This document shows, piece by piece, positions 17,806-26,129 of a stretch of 64,000 nt of DNA (the stretch's first letter is position 1; each line of letters begins with the position of its first letter). A program made the position numbers and the translations under genes. This DNA comes from JBAXBF01 sp034429745. Its GTDB lineage: Bacteria > Chloroflexota > Anaerolineae > Anaerolineales > DRKV01. The stretch lies in NCBI GenBank assembly GCA_034429745.1, contig DAOUFY010000090.1, positions 1 through 64,000 of the forward strand, given 5' to 3'. Under the pieces are notes generated by a model. The model searched no databases, was not told the DNA's origin, and was given only the letters and a program-made list of their open reading frames with translations.

Positions 17806-20052
17806 ATGCACAAAAAAATTGTTGCTTTTGCACCTTACGGCAATTGGTTGGTTCATCATCAAGTAGATGCAGTGCTAGGTAAAGCTTTAGAACTTCGCGG
17901 GGCGTCATTTTTTACAATACTATGTGATGGTGTGTTTGAAAATTGCCCCAATGCCGGCATACCTTATCAGATTGAAGCGTGCCGCAGTTGCGCGAACGCC
18001 GGTCGGCAATGGTTTGCTAAATTTGGTTTGAATACTATTCCACTTAGCAGTTTAATTACTCAGCGGGATGTAGAAGAGTGTCAGGAATGGGCTTTGCAGC
18101 TTCGGGAAGAGAATTTCCTGCAGGCAACTTTTGAAGGCGGCGAATTAGGAAAATGGGTTTATGCCGGGGTGTGCTCCTATTTTTTCATGGGCAAACCGCC
18201 TCTTTCTGACCCGCGAGTGGCATTGGCTTATCGTGTATTTTTGTATAATGCGGCTTTGCTTCAAAGGGCGATACAACGCGGCTTAGACGTTTTACAGCCC
18301 CAGCATGCAGTTTGTTATGCAGGTACGCTAGCCGCTTACCGAGTCTTTTTAGAAACTTGCCGTCAGCGAGGTATTCCGGTTCTTGTACATGAACGCGGTC
18401 CATTGGATGATACCTTTATTTTTGCGGATAGCGATTATTATGGACGCATGGCGGGCAGAGAAGAATCGCTTAAAGCTTGGGAAAGCGTACCTCTGAGTGA
18501 TGAAGAATATCAAGCAGCAAAATGGCATATTCTTGAACGAGAGTTAGGGAAAAATTTGAATCGCGACCATTTTTATCGCATGCCTCCTGTGAAGGGCAGC
18601 TTGCGTTACGCTCTGAGAATTCCATACGATGCTTCCATTATCGCAGTATTTACCCAAAGTGATTGGGAATTAGGTATGGCGCGCGGTTATGTTGATAGGT
18701 TGTTTGATCAAGCCATAGATGGAGTAAAGCAAATTTTAGATAATCTAATAGCTAATAATTCAGCAGATATCTATTGGGTTTTTCGGCTCCATCCTAATAT
18801 GATAGGTCCTACATGGACAGATTTTGTTTTCTTAGAGCAAATGATCGCTCAAGGGCTGCTTATGCCTCATAACGTGCGCGTGATTATGCCAACCGAACGA
18901 ATAACTTCATATCAATTAATATGGGAAGCTGACGCGGCTCTTTCCTTTGGCAGCACTGTTGGAGCAGAGGCATTGGTGCGCGGCTTGTCGGTTGCTAGCA
19001 GTGTGGATAATCTAACTGTAAAGATTAATGGTGTGGAAAAAATCCATTCTATTGAAGATTACTCCAACGCTTTATCCAGAGTGATGCAGAAAACCAAACA
19101 GCTTTCGTTAGAAGATATGCGATCAGCCTACCGTCGTTTTTATTATTACTTCTTTAGGCTAAGTTACCGGTTTAAGTCTTTTGGCATTCGCGAGTTTTAT
19201 CAGCCGGAACTTCGTTTTACCAGCCTAGAGGAGTTAAAAGAAGGTAAGGACGAAAAATTGGACGTTCTCTGCAACCATATTATGAATAGTCAGCCGCTGT
19301 ATCCATTTCCAAATCAAGCAGAACAAGAGCGTTCTGACGAAGAAGAGACGCAGTTCTTGATGCAAGTGATTGAAGACATAAAGACACGCCGAGCAGAAGC
19401 CAAAGAACAGGATTTTTTGATGAAGGATGTGAAAGAGCCTTTAATAAGCACCGTATGTATGCTGCGGGATCGATCATCACAAACTGTTGAGGAGGTAGAA
19501 AACACGCGTTTTCAGCGCAGCTTGCAACGTTCCCGCCATAAAACCATAGAGGTGCAGACTCTGCGTTTATCTGCAACGGTAACTGCACAGCAGTTCCTTC
19601 AACAATTGATAGAGACAGCCAAAAATGCTCATGGTGAGTATATCTATGTTGGGGCAGCCGAAGTGCAGTTGGATGAAGCTTTGTTTTCCACGGCGATAGA
19701 CTACTTAGAGGAAGAGGAGCACAAGTTGTTGTCAGCAGTGATGACGGGAGCTTGGATTCTTACTGCAGAAGGGCATTTTTCCGGCGACATTTTTACTTTG
19801 CGGAAAGAACCGAGAGACTATGTGGAAGCTCAGCAATGGCTTCCTCTGCTGAGAGATCCACTCTATTTGCTTTCTTGTTTCGTATGGCGAAGAGAAGCTT
19901 TTATTGATTTATTCTCTTCTCTTCAAGTAAGCACAACTCTGCTTAGCGGGATCTCTTCAGCATTGTTTGCTGATATAACAGAAAAAGCAGCAAAAGGTTT
20001 GATGGATAAACTAAAAGTACCATTTATTACTTTTTATCTTCCTGGCACATAA
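17806..20052 (+). CDS. Capsule-polysaccharide-type glycosyltransferase-like protein
   Basis: 748 residues, no membrane segments. The first ~450 residues resemble capsule biosynthesis (KpsS/LipB-like, GT-B fold) proteins: a Rossmann-like N-terminus, a central YWVFRLHPNM strand-loop, and a C-terminal sugar-nucleotide block with ALSFGSTVGAEALVRG. The last ~250 residues are charged and then adopt a second alpha/beta segment I cannot name. It may add a Kdo-like or nonulosonate sugar to a carrier. It ends the first transcriptional block of the island; decayed sequence follows. Confidence 0.7.
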   Translation: MHKKIVAFAPYGNWLVHHQVDAVLGKALELRGASFFTILCDGVFENCPNAGIPYQIEACRSCANAGRQWFAKFGLNTIPLSSLITQRDVEECQEWALQLREENFLQATFEGGELGKWVYAGVCSYFFMGKPPLSDPRVALAYRVFLYNAALLQRAIQRGLDVLQPQHAVCYAGTLAAYRVFLETCRQRGIPVLVHERGPLDDTFIFADSDYYGRMAGREESLKAWESVPLSDEEYQAAKWHILERELGKNLNRDHFYRMPPVKGSLRYALRIPYDASIIAVFTQSDWELGMARGYVDRLFDQAIDGVKQILDNLIANNSADIYWVFRLHPNMIGPTWTDFVFLEQMIAQGLLMPHNVRVIMPTERITSYQLIWEADAALSFGSTVGAEALVRGLSVASSVDNLTVKINGVEKIHSIEDYSNALSRVMQKTKQLSLEDMRSAYRRFYYYFFRLSYRFKSFGIREFYQPELRFTSLEELKEGKDEKLDVLCNHIMNSQPLYPFPNQAEQERSDEEETQFLMQVIEDIKTRRAEAKEQDFLMKDVKEPLISTVCMLRDRSSQTVEEVENTRFQRSLQRSRHKTIEVQTLRLSATVTAQQFLQQLIETAKNAHGEYIYVGAAEVQLDEALFSTAIDYLEEEEHKLLSAVMTGAWILTAEGHFSGDIFTLRKEPRDYVEAQQWLPLLRDPLYLLSCFVWRREAFIDLFSSLQVSTTLLSGISSALFADITEKAAKGLMDKLKVPFITFYLPGT

Positions 20053-20087
20053 TTTGCTTATCTAGATTAGGAAGGTTTAGTGATTAG

Positions 20088-20470
20088 TTGAACCATTACC
20101 AGGATTGGCTGGCTTAAGCTGAAAGAGTATGGACAAAGCTTCACTAGACTTGCGTTATGAATACTGGGAATGGGCGTGTTTTACTATACATCGAGCAGCC
20201 GAAAGGTATTAAGTGCTGCAAGAGAAATTATTCGCTTCAGTAAAGTCGCTTGTGCTTAATCGTGAGCAAGTATTGGATAAATTGATCTAAATTATCCATC
20301 AGCTTGTTAGCCAACTTCAGGAAGTATTAAAAGCAATGCTATTGGGGTGTTTGAAGCGGAGTGATCATGTAAGGACAAGCGGTGTAGATATTGCTATGAT
20401 GGTTACAGAAAAAAATCCGCTAATCCTTTTTAGAAGGAAAGTTGAGGAAGAAGGAATAATCTTAATGTGA
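20088..20470 (+). pseudogene. Decayed HEPN-MNT toxin-antitoxin remnant
   Basis: A TTG at 20088 opens a frame reading NHYQDWLA, a stop, then AERVW, the usual start of a HEPN protein. After a frameshift the frame from 20129 reads LDLRYEYWEWACFTIHRAAE, matching the HEPN pattern ending in ACFHAQQAAE. The same frame, through stops at 20210 and 20288, reads LNREQVLDKLI, then IIHQLVSQLQ, then RSDHVRTSGVDIAMMV, matching the GSRARG...SDIDLLV core of an MNT nucleotidyltransferase, before a stop at 20468-20470. HEPN-MNT pairs are toxin-antitoxins; this copy has at least three stops and one frameshift and cannot work. Confidence 0.7.
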
Positions 20471-20540
20471 TATTTGTCAGGAGCAAGGTTATACGTGCAA
20501 GCGTATTATTCAACGCGTTTTATCCCTAAAGGTTAAATTT

Positions 20541-22331
20541 ATGAGCCCAAAAAAATGTCTATTTCTTAATACTTATTATCCTAAATTTCTGGCAGAGTTT
20601 TACCGCGAAAATATTCATCTTATCTCGAAGAGTTATCAGGAACAGAAAGCTGTTTTGCAAGCCCAATGTTTTGGTGACAGCGATTTTTACTCACATGGGC
20701 TTAGACAAGCTGGCTGGGAAGCAGACGAGCTTATTGTTAATGACAATAATCTACAACAGGCATGGGCACGTCAAGTGGGCTTTGGCAGTTATCAAAAGGT
20801 TACGGATATTGCCCTCGAGCAAATTAGGCGTTTCAAACCGGACGTACTTTACTTTCAGGATTTATCCTTAGCCACAGGCAGCTTTATTGCAGCGGTGCGC
20901 CCTCTTACTTCACTCATTGTGGGTCAAATTGCTTCTCCTATTCCTGCAGGCATTGACTTGCGCAGTTTTGACATACTTATTTCATCGTTTCCCCATTATG
21001 TTGAAGAATTTCGCCGCTTGGGCATAACCGCTTACTATCAACCTTTAGCCTTTGATGAACGCATTTTGGAACGTGTATCTTCTTCTCATCGAAAACATTT
21101 ATTGACCTTTGTAGGCGGCCTATCAGCTGCCCATAGTGAACGCACAGAATTCTTAGAGAAGATTGCCCAACAGCTGCCGATAGATTTTTGGGGATATGGA
21201 GTGGAGTTGCTGCCACAGGAATCGGCATTGAGAAAGAATTACCATGGGGAAGCTTGGGGAATTCGGATGTTTGAGATATTGGCTCAATCATATATAACAT
21301 TAAACTTCCATATCAATGTTGCGGGAAACTATGCGAATAATATGCGTTTGTATGAGGCAAGCGGATGTGGGGCACTACTGATAACGGATTATAAAGATAA
21401 CCTCAACGAGTTATTCACCATTGGCAAGGAGGTTGTTGCCTATCGTTCGGTGGATGAAGCAATTTCATTGGTGAAGTATTATCTTCGCTATGTTCGGGAA
21501 GGAGAAGTAATTGCTCAAGCTGGACAACAGCGTACACTGCGTGAGCACACCTATACAAAACGAATGGAACAAACAGCAGAAATACTTGAACGTCATCTGC
21601 GCTATCAACACGAAAAACAATATTTTGGTCCGGTGGATTTATCCAAAATATCTTATGGTCATACACCAATTGCTAAAACGGCGATTACACCCCAAATGAC
21701 AACGGCGTGGCAGAGTGAACTAATTCCCGCTAGGCAACGCGCTTTGGTGCGGCAAGAATTGGAGCAAATGCTGCATGGCAATCCTCCTGTGGTCTATCGG
21801 GTGCTGGCAGAACTCTTACGTCCTTATGTTACCAATAGTATGTCTATCCTGGAAATAGGCTGCAGCAGCGGTTATTATTATGAAGTATTGTCTTATCTTT
21901 TGAATAAAAGGCTGAATTATCATGGCGTGGACTATTCAACGGCATTGATAAAAATGGCGAAGGATTACTATCCACAAGAAGCATTTACGGTTGCAGATGG
22001 TTCTCGCTTGCCATATCAGAATGGAGCTTTTCCTCTAGTGATCTCCGGCGGCATATTACTTCATGTGCCTAACTACCCCGATCATATTGCTGATACAGTG
22101 CGGGTGGCGAGCCGCTATGTTGCAGTTCATCGTACGCCAATTTGCCGCAGGAGAGAGACTCAATACATAAAAAAGTTCGCTTATGGGGTCGAAACCGTTG
22201 AACTGCGATTTAACGAGCAGGAATTGTTGGGAGAGTTTTACAAGCATGCACTCAAGCTGATTTCTGCAATCACATACTATAGTGATGAGGACAAAGATGA
22301 ATATGAAGCTTCGTACTTGTTCAGCAGGTAA
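20541..22331 (+). CDS. CgeB-like glycosyltransferase fused to a SAM methyltransferase
   Basis: 596 residues. Residues 1-~345 match the CgeB/spore maturation type glycosyltransferases: an N-terminal GT-B half with FKPDVLYFQDLS, and a C-terminal half with NNMRLYEASGCGALLITD. Residues ~400-590 are a class I SAM methyltransferase with motif I ILEIGCSSGYYYE near 435 and the YHGVDYS and PVISGGILLH type blocks. One chain may thus add a sugar and methylate it or its acceptor. ATG follows an AAAGG site. It is the first gene after the HEPN-MNT relic and starts a new block. Confidence 0.83.
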   Translation: MSPKKCLFLNTYYPKFLAEFYRENIHLISKSYQEQKAVLQAQCFGDSDFYSHGLRQAGWEADELIVNDNNLQQAWARQVGFGSYQKVTDIALEQIRRFKPDVLYFQDLSLATGSFIAAVRPLTSLIVGQIASPIPAGIDLRSFDILISSFPHYVEEFRRLGITAYYQPLAFDERILERVSSSHRKHLLTFVGGLSAAHSERTEFLEKIAQQLPIDFWGYGVELLPQESALRKNYHGEAWGIRMFEILAQSYITLNFHINVAGNYANNMRLYEASGCGALLITDYKDNLNELFTIGKEVVAYRSVDEAISLVKYYLRYVREGEVIAQAGQQRTLREHTYTKRMEQTAEILERHLRYQHEKQYFGPVDLSKISYGHTPIAKTAITPQMTTAWQSELIPARQRALVRQELEQMLHGNPPVVYRVLAELLRPYVTNSMSILEIGCSSGYYYEVLSYLLNKRLNYHGVDYSTALIKMAKDYYPQEAFTVADGSRLPYQNGAFPLVISGGILLHVPNYPDHIADTVRVASRYVAVHRTPICRRRETQYIKKFAYGVETVELRFNEQELLGEFYKHALKLISAITYYSDEDKDEYEASYLFSR

Positions 22332-22335
22332 TGCG

Positions 22336-24285
22336 ATGATAGTTTTAATTCAGCCGTCAGAGCCATTCGGCAAGATGGCAGAGGTGCCTGTATCTATTAT
22401 TGGCATTGCGGCAGTGCTGAAGCAAGCAGGTTATATGGTGAGAATCTTGGATGCGCGCTTGGATGATTTAAGTATCATGCAAGTGATGCGCAAGTTTAAA
22501 CAAGATCCGCCTCAGGTAGTGGGGATTACTGGATTAAATAACGCTTATCGTTTTATCAAAGATTTTTGTTTTGAGTTTAAGCGAGTGTTTCCACACACAC
22601 CTTTGATTGCTGGTGGGCAATTCATCCAAACTCAACCCGAACTGCTTTTGCAGCGTTTGCCCATTGATGCGGCTTGTATTGGGGAAGGAGAGGAGATCGT
22701 CGTTGAATTGGTGGAAAAATTATTAACTGGTGAAGACTTGTCCGCAGTACCAAATATTGCGTATAAAAAAGGTGATCAGATAATCAAAACTCCTCTCAAG
22801 CTTATTGAAGACTTTGACGCACTGCCCCTTCCGGCTTATGATCTTATAGATGTTGAGCGTTATATCAATGAATACCGTGTGCCTTCATATTGGTATAAGA
22901 ATTATTTTCCTATCACTACTGGCAGAGGATGTGTGCACCATTGTTATTTCTGTGGGCGTCCTTTTTCTAAAGTTCGCCGCCAATCACCTCAACGTTTATT
23001 AGAACATATGGATTTTCTCCACCACACTTACGGCATTGATGCCTTTCTTTTTTCAGAGGATAGTGCCTTATACCCTAAAGAATGGATCCTTCAAGTGCTC
23101 AATCTGTTAATCGAACGAGGAAGCCCTTATTATCTAAATCTTTGCGGTTGTCCAGAACAAATAACTGAAGATATTGTTTCTCTTTTTGAGAAAGCTAAGG
23201 TGATGAACAGCGCGATTGCTGTAGAACATTGGGACCCGTTAATCCAAAAGAAATTTTTTAGAATCGGTCAAAGCAAGTATTTAATAAGAGCTTTTGAGCT
23301 CTTCAAAAAATATCGGGTGCGAAATGATGGTTTTGCTTTGTTATGGGGCCACCCTGAAGATAACTTGACAACATATCGAGAAGCTTATAAAAAAGCGATA
23401 GAAATTGCTGAACAATATCAAGTGCCTCACGTATGGCTGACAAGTTTGGTTATCTACCCAAACAGCAAATTGCAGGAGGATGCACTGAAAATGGGGCGCA
23501 TCCTTGATTATGAGTCTTACATGTATGCTTTAGGTGGATATGCCCCGCATGTTAATCTAACCGAGGAGGATGATGATTGTTACCGCGGCTTTTTCGTGGA
23601 ACAAACTCTCTTAAATGAGATTCAATTGGTGTTAGAGGGACTAAATACCTTGCATGTTGACAATCAACCATTTCCTATAGAGCATGTTAACGATTACCGA
23701 GCCCATCTAACTTCGTTAATCGAACAATTATTGGTGTTACGAGCACTTCTTTCTATGCCTAAAGAGGAACGTGAACAATACCGCTCTCTATTGGAGCAAA
23801 TTCTTGGAGTTCCTATGTATGATCCGCATAAAAATTATTACCACGAAATTGGCTGTTTTAAAGAAGTTTTAGCTCTCAAGCCCGGTTGGCGGATTGCGGC
23901 TTATGGTACATCCTCATTTAGCGATCGGAATCTTATTCGCCTTTTTAACAGTGTACGAGAATCAAAAGTAACTTTTGTGGGATTTGTTGATTTAAGTGCA
24001 ACAGCTGAAGCTTATGAAGATCATCCTCTGGTGGCTCTGGCGAATTTGGATAAACTAAAACCTCAAGTGCTGTTGCTGCCCATGGGACGCGAAGATAGTG
24101 CTGCGGTTGCAAAACTGATGGATGCCCGCTGGGAAAAAGTATTTGTTGTTCCAATCAGTGAGCAAAGCCTACAAGAAAAACCATGGTTTGTGAAAGCTGC
24201 CAATAGCGCTTACTATAACCCAAAGTTATATCAGATAATGTTAGAGAATGGTAAATTTGTACGCAGAGTTGTTTATCCTTACTGA
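22336..24285 (+). CDS. B12-binding radical SAM protein
   Basis: About 649 residues from ATG 22336, 5 nt after the previous stop (upstream ATGs inside the preceding gene are less likely). The N-terminal ~150 residues form a cobalamin-binding-like Rossmann domain. The radical SAM cluster is Cys199-x3-Cys203-x2-Cys206 (GCVHHCYFC). The last ~150 residues form a separate nucleotide-binding-like domain. Such enzymes methylate unactivated carbons or rearrange sugars and lipids. In this island a C-methylation or sugar-editing role is plausible; the substrate is unknown. Confidence 0.83.
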   Translation: MIVLIQPSEPFGKMAEVPVSIIGIAAVLKQAGYMVRILDARLDDLSIMQVMRKFKQDPPQVVGITGLNNAYRFIKDFCFEFKRVFPHTPLIAGGQFIQTQPELLLQRLPIDAACIGEGEEIVVELVEKLLTGEDLSAVPNIAYKKGDQIIKTPLKLIEDFDALPLPAYDLIDVERYINEYRVPSYWYKNYFPITTGRGCVHHCYFCGRPFSKVRRQSPQRLLEHMDFLHHTYGIDAFLFSEDSALYPKEWILQVLNLLIERGSPYYLNLCGCPEQITEDIVSLFEKAKVMNSAIAVEHWDPLIQKKFFRIGQSKYLIRAFELFKKYRVRNDGFALLWGHPEDNLTTYREAYKKAIEIAEQYQVPHVWLTSLVIYPNSKLQEDALKMGRILDYESYMYALGGYAPHVNLTEEDDDCYRGFFVEQTLLNEIQLVLEGLNTLHVDNQPFPIEHVNDYRAHLTSLIEQLLVLRALLSMPKEEREQYRSLLEQILGVPMYDPHKNYYHEIGCFKEVLALKPGWRIAAYGTSSFSDRNLIRLFNSVRESKVTFVGFVDLSATAEAYEDHPLVALANLDKLKPQVLLLPMGREDSAAVAKLMDARWEKVFVVPISEQSLQEKPWFVKAANSAYYNPKLYQIMLENGKFVRRVVYPY

Positions 24286-24294
24286 AAGATTTGT

Positions 24295-25113
24295 ATGGTG
24301 TATGCTTTGCTATGCGCTATAATGAAAGACGAGCACCCTGAATACGTTCAGGAATGGATTGATTATCATTTGGCTATTGGTTTTGATGCCATTCTCATTT
24401 ACGATAATGGGAGTTTGCCGCCTATCTCAGATTGCATTCCTCATCATCCAGCGGTAAATATTATTCCAGCACCAGGGTTAAAAATGCAAATACCAGCTTA
24501 TAATCACTGCCTAAAGCATGCCAAAGAGAACCATTGGGCGCGATGGATTGGTTTTATTGATGCGGATGAGTTCCTGGTACCAATGCAGAAGAATGATATT
24601 CGAGAAGTGCTGGAAGAATACGAGGCGTTTGGTGGTTTGAGTGCAAATTGGGCAGTGTTTGGGCCTAATGGACATCGTCAGCGACCTGCTATACCTCAGT
24701 TATATGCTTATACTAAGCGTTTTGATCCACATGCTGAGTTTGCAGAAGTTAGACGGTGGTGTGGTCATGTGAAGTGTATTGTTAATCCACGTTTAGTAAA
24801 AGCAGCAATAAATGCACATTCTTTTGAATTTGAAGACAATAAATTTTGTGTTGATGAACATTTTCATCCAATTCATAAGCCTATTAGGGAAGAAATAACA
24901 TATGACGTGCTGCGCGTTAATCATTACTGGACGCGGTCTCTTGAAGATCTTAAGGAAAAAATGATGAAAACGCGGGCTGATAGTGGTGTTCTTCGGAATA
25001 GTTCCGCAATAGAAGAGTATGAACGATTCATGGAGCTTTGTACTGTTGACGATAACAAAATAATTGAGGTATGGGAGCAAGTTAAACCGCGACTTAACAA
25101 GGAAAGAATATGA
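24295..25113 (+). CDS. Glycosyltransferase family 92/GT2-like protein
   Basis: 272 residues with the GT-A layout seen in Glyco_tranf_2_4 / family 92 proteins: CAIMKDEHPEYVQEWIDYHL at the start, IYDNGS, and the metal-binding Asp89-x-Asp91 in GFIDADEFL. No membrane segment. It transfers a sugar from a nucleotide donor to an unidentified acceptor. Its stop overlaps the next ATG by 4 nt. Confidence 0.83.
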   Translation: MVYALLCAIMKDEHPEYVQEWIDYHLAIGFDAILIYDNGSLPPISDCIPHHPAVNIIPAPGLKMQIPAYNHCLKHAKENHWARWIGFIDADEFLVPMQKNDIREVLEEYEAFGGLSANWAVFGPNGHRQRPAIPQLYAYTKRFDPHAEFAEVRRWCGHVKCIVNPRLVKAAINAHSFEFEDNKFCVDEHFHPIHKPIREEITYDVLRVNHYWTRSLEDLKEKMMKTRADSGVLRNSSAIEEYERFMELCTVDDNKIIEVWEQVKPRLNKERI

Positions 25114-26129
25114 AAAGAATGCAAGATGTACTAGAAATATTCCGCTCCAAAAAAGTTTTAATTACCGGTGGGCTTGGTTTTATTGGATCCAATTTAGCCA
25201 TCCGCTTAGCATCTGTGGGTGCTCAGCTGACTTTGGTGGATAGCCTGATCCCAGAATATGGGGGAAATTTGTTTAACATTGAGCCCATTAAGCATGTGGT
25301 GCGTGTGAATATTTCGGATGTACGAGATGAACATGCAATGAAATACTTGGTTCAAGGGCAAGATGTTTTGTTCAATTTAGCGGGGCAAACTAGTCATCTT
25401 GATTCTATGCAGAACCCATATCCGGATTTGGAAATCAACGCGCGGGCTCAGCTTTCAATTTTAGAGGCATGCCGGCGATATAACCCGCAAATAAAAATCA
25501 TTTTTGCTGGAACTCGTCAGGTATATGGGAAACCTCAATATTTGCCAGTGGATGAACGGCATCCTGTTGCGCCGGTAGATGTGAATGGCATCAACAAACT
25601 AGCCGGAGAATGGTACCATCTTGTTTATCATAAGGTATATGGCATTCGTTCAAGTGTGCTGCGGCTGACCAATACTTATGGACCGCGCATGCGCGTTAAA
25701 GATGCCCGCCAAACATTTTTAGGAATATGGATACGCCGTCTCATTGAAGGGAAACCACTGCTTGTTTTCGGAGAAGGCAAGCAAGTACGCGATTTTAACT
25801 ATGTAGATGATGTCATTGATGCTTTGCTTTTGGCTGCTGTTTCCGACGAAGCAGATGGTGAAATTTTCAACTTAGGCTCAGATGATCCGATAAATTTATT
25901 AGACACTGCTCATTTGCTTGTTCAGGTTTTTGGCGGGGGGAGCGTCGAAATAGTGCCTTTTCCTGAGGATAGAAAGGCAATTGATATTGGTGATTACTAT
26001 GGGGACTATCGCAAACTGCGTGCGCGTTTAGGGTGGAAGCCAGTTACATCGCTTGAAGAAGGCTTAGCTCAAACATGCGCCTATTATAAAAGGTTTCATC
26101 AATTTTACTGGGATAAGGAAGAAGAATAA
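25110..26129 (+). CDS. NAD-dependent epimerase/dehydratase lacking the usual catalytic tyrosine
   Basis: 339-residue extended SDR with the NAD motif GGLGFIGSNLA. At the active site the sequence is DVNGINKLAGE: Lys163 is present but the position of the catalytic Tyr (four residues earlier) is Asn159. The rest of the fold is normal, including the TNTYGPRMR block and the NYVDDVIDA block. Either another residue acts as the base, or the protein binds NAD and sugar without epimerising. The gene is coupled to both neighbours (ATGA and TAATG overlaps). Confidence 0.85.
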   Translation: MKRMQDVLEIFRSKKVLITGGLGFIGSNLAIRLASVGAQLTLVDSLIPEYGGNLFNIEPIKHVVRVNISDVRDEHAMKYLVQGQDVLFNLAGQTSHLDSMQNPYPDLEINARAQLSILEACRRYNPQIKIIFAGTRQVYGKPQYLPVDERHPVAPVDVNGINKLAGEWYHLVYHKVYGIRSSVLRLTNTYGPRMRVKDARQTFLGIWIRRLIEGKPLLVFGEGKQVRDFNYVDDVIDALLLAAVSDEADGEIFNLGSDDPINLLDTAHLLVQVFGGGSVEIVPFPEDRKAIDIGDYYGDYRKLRARLGWKPVTSLEEGLAQTCAYYKRFHQFYWDKEEE

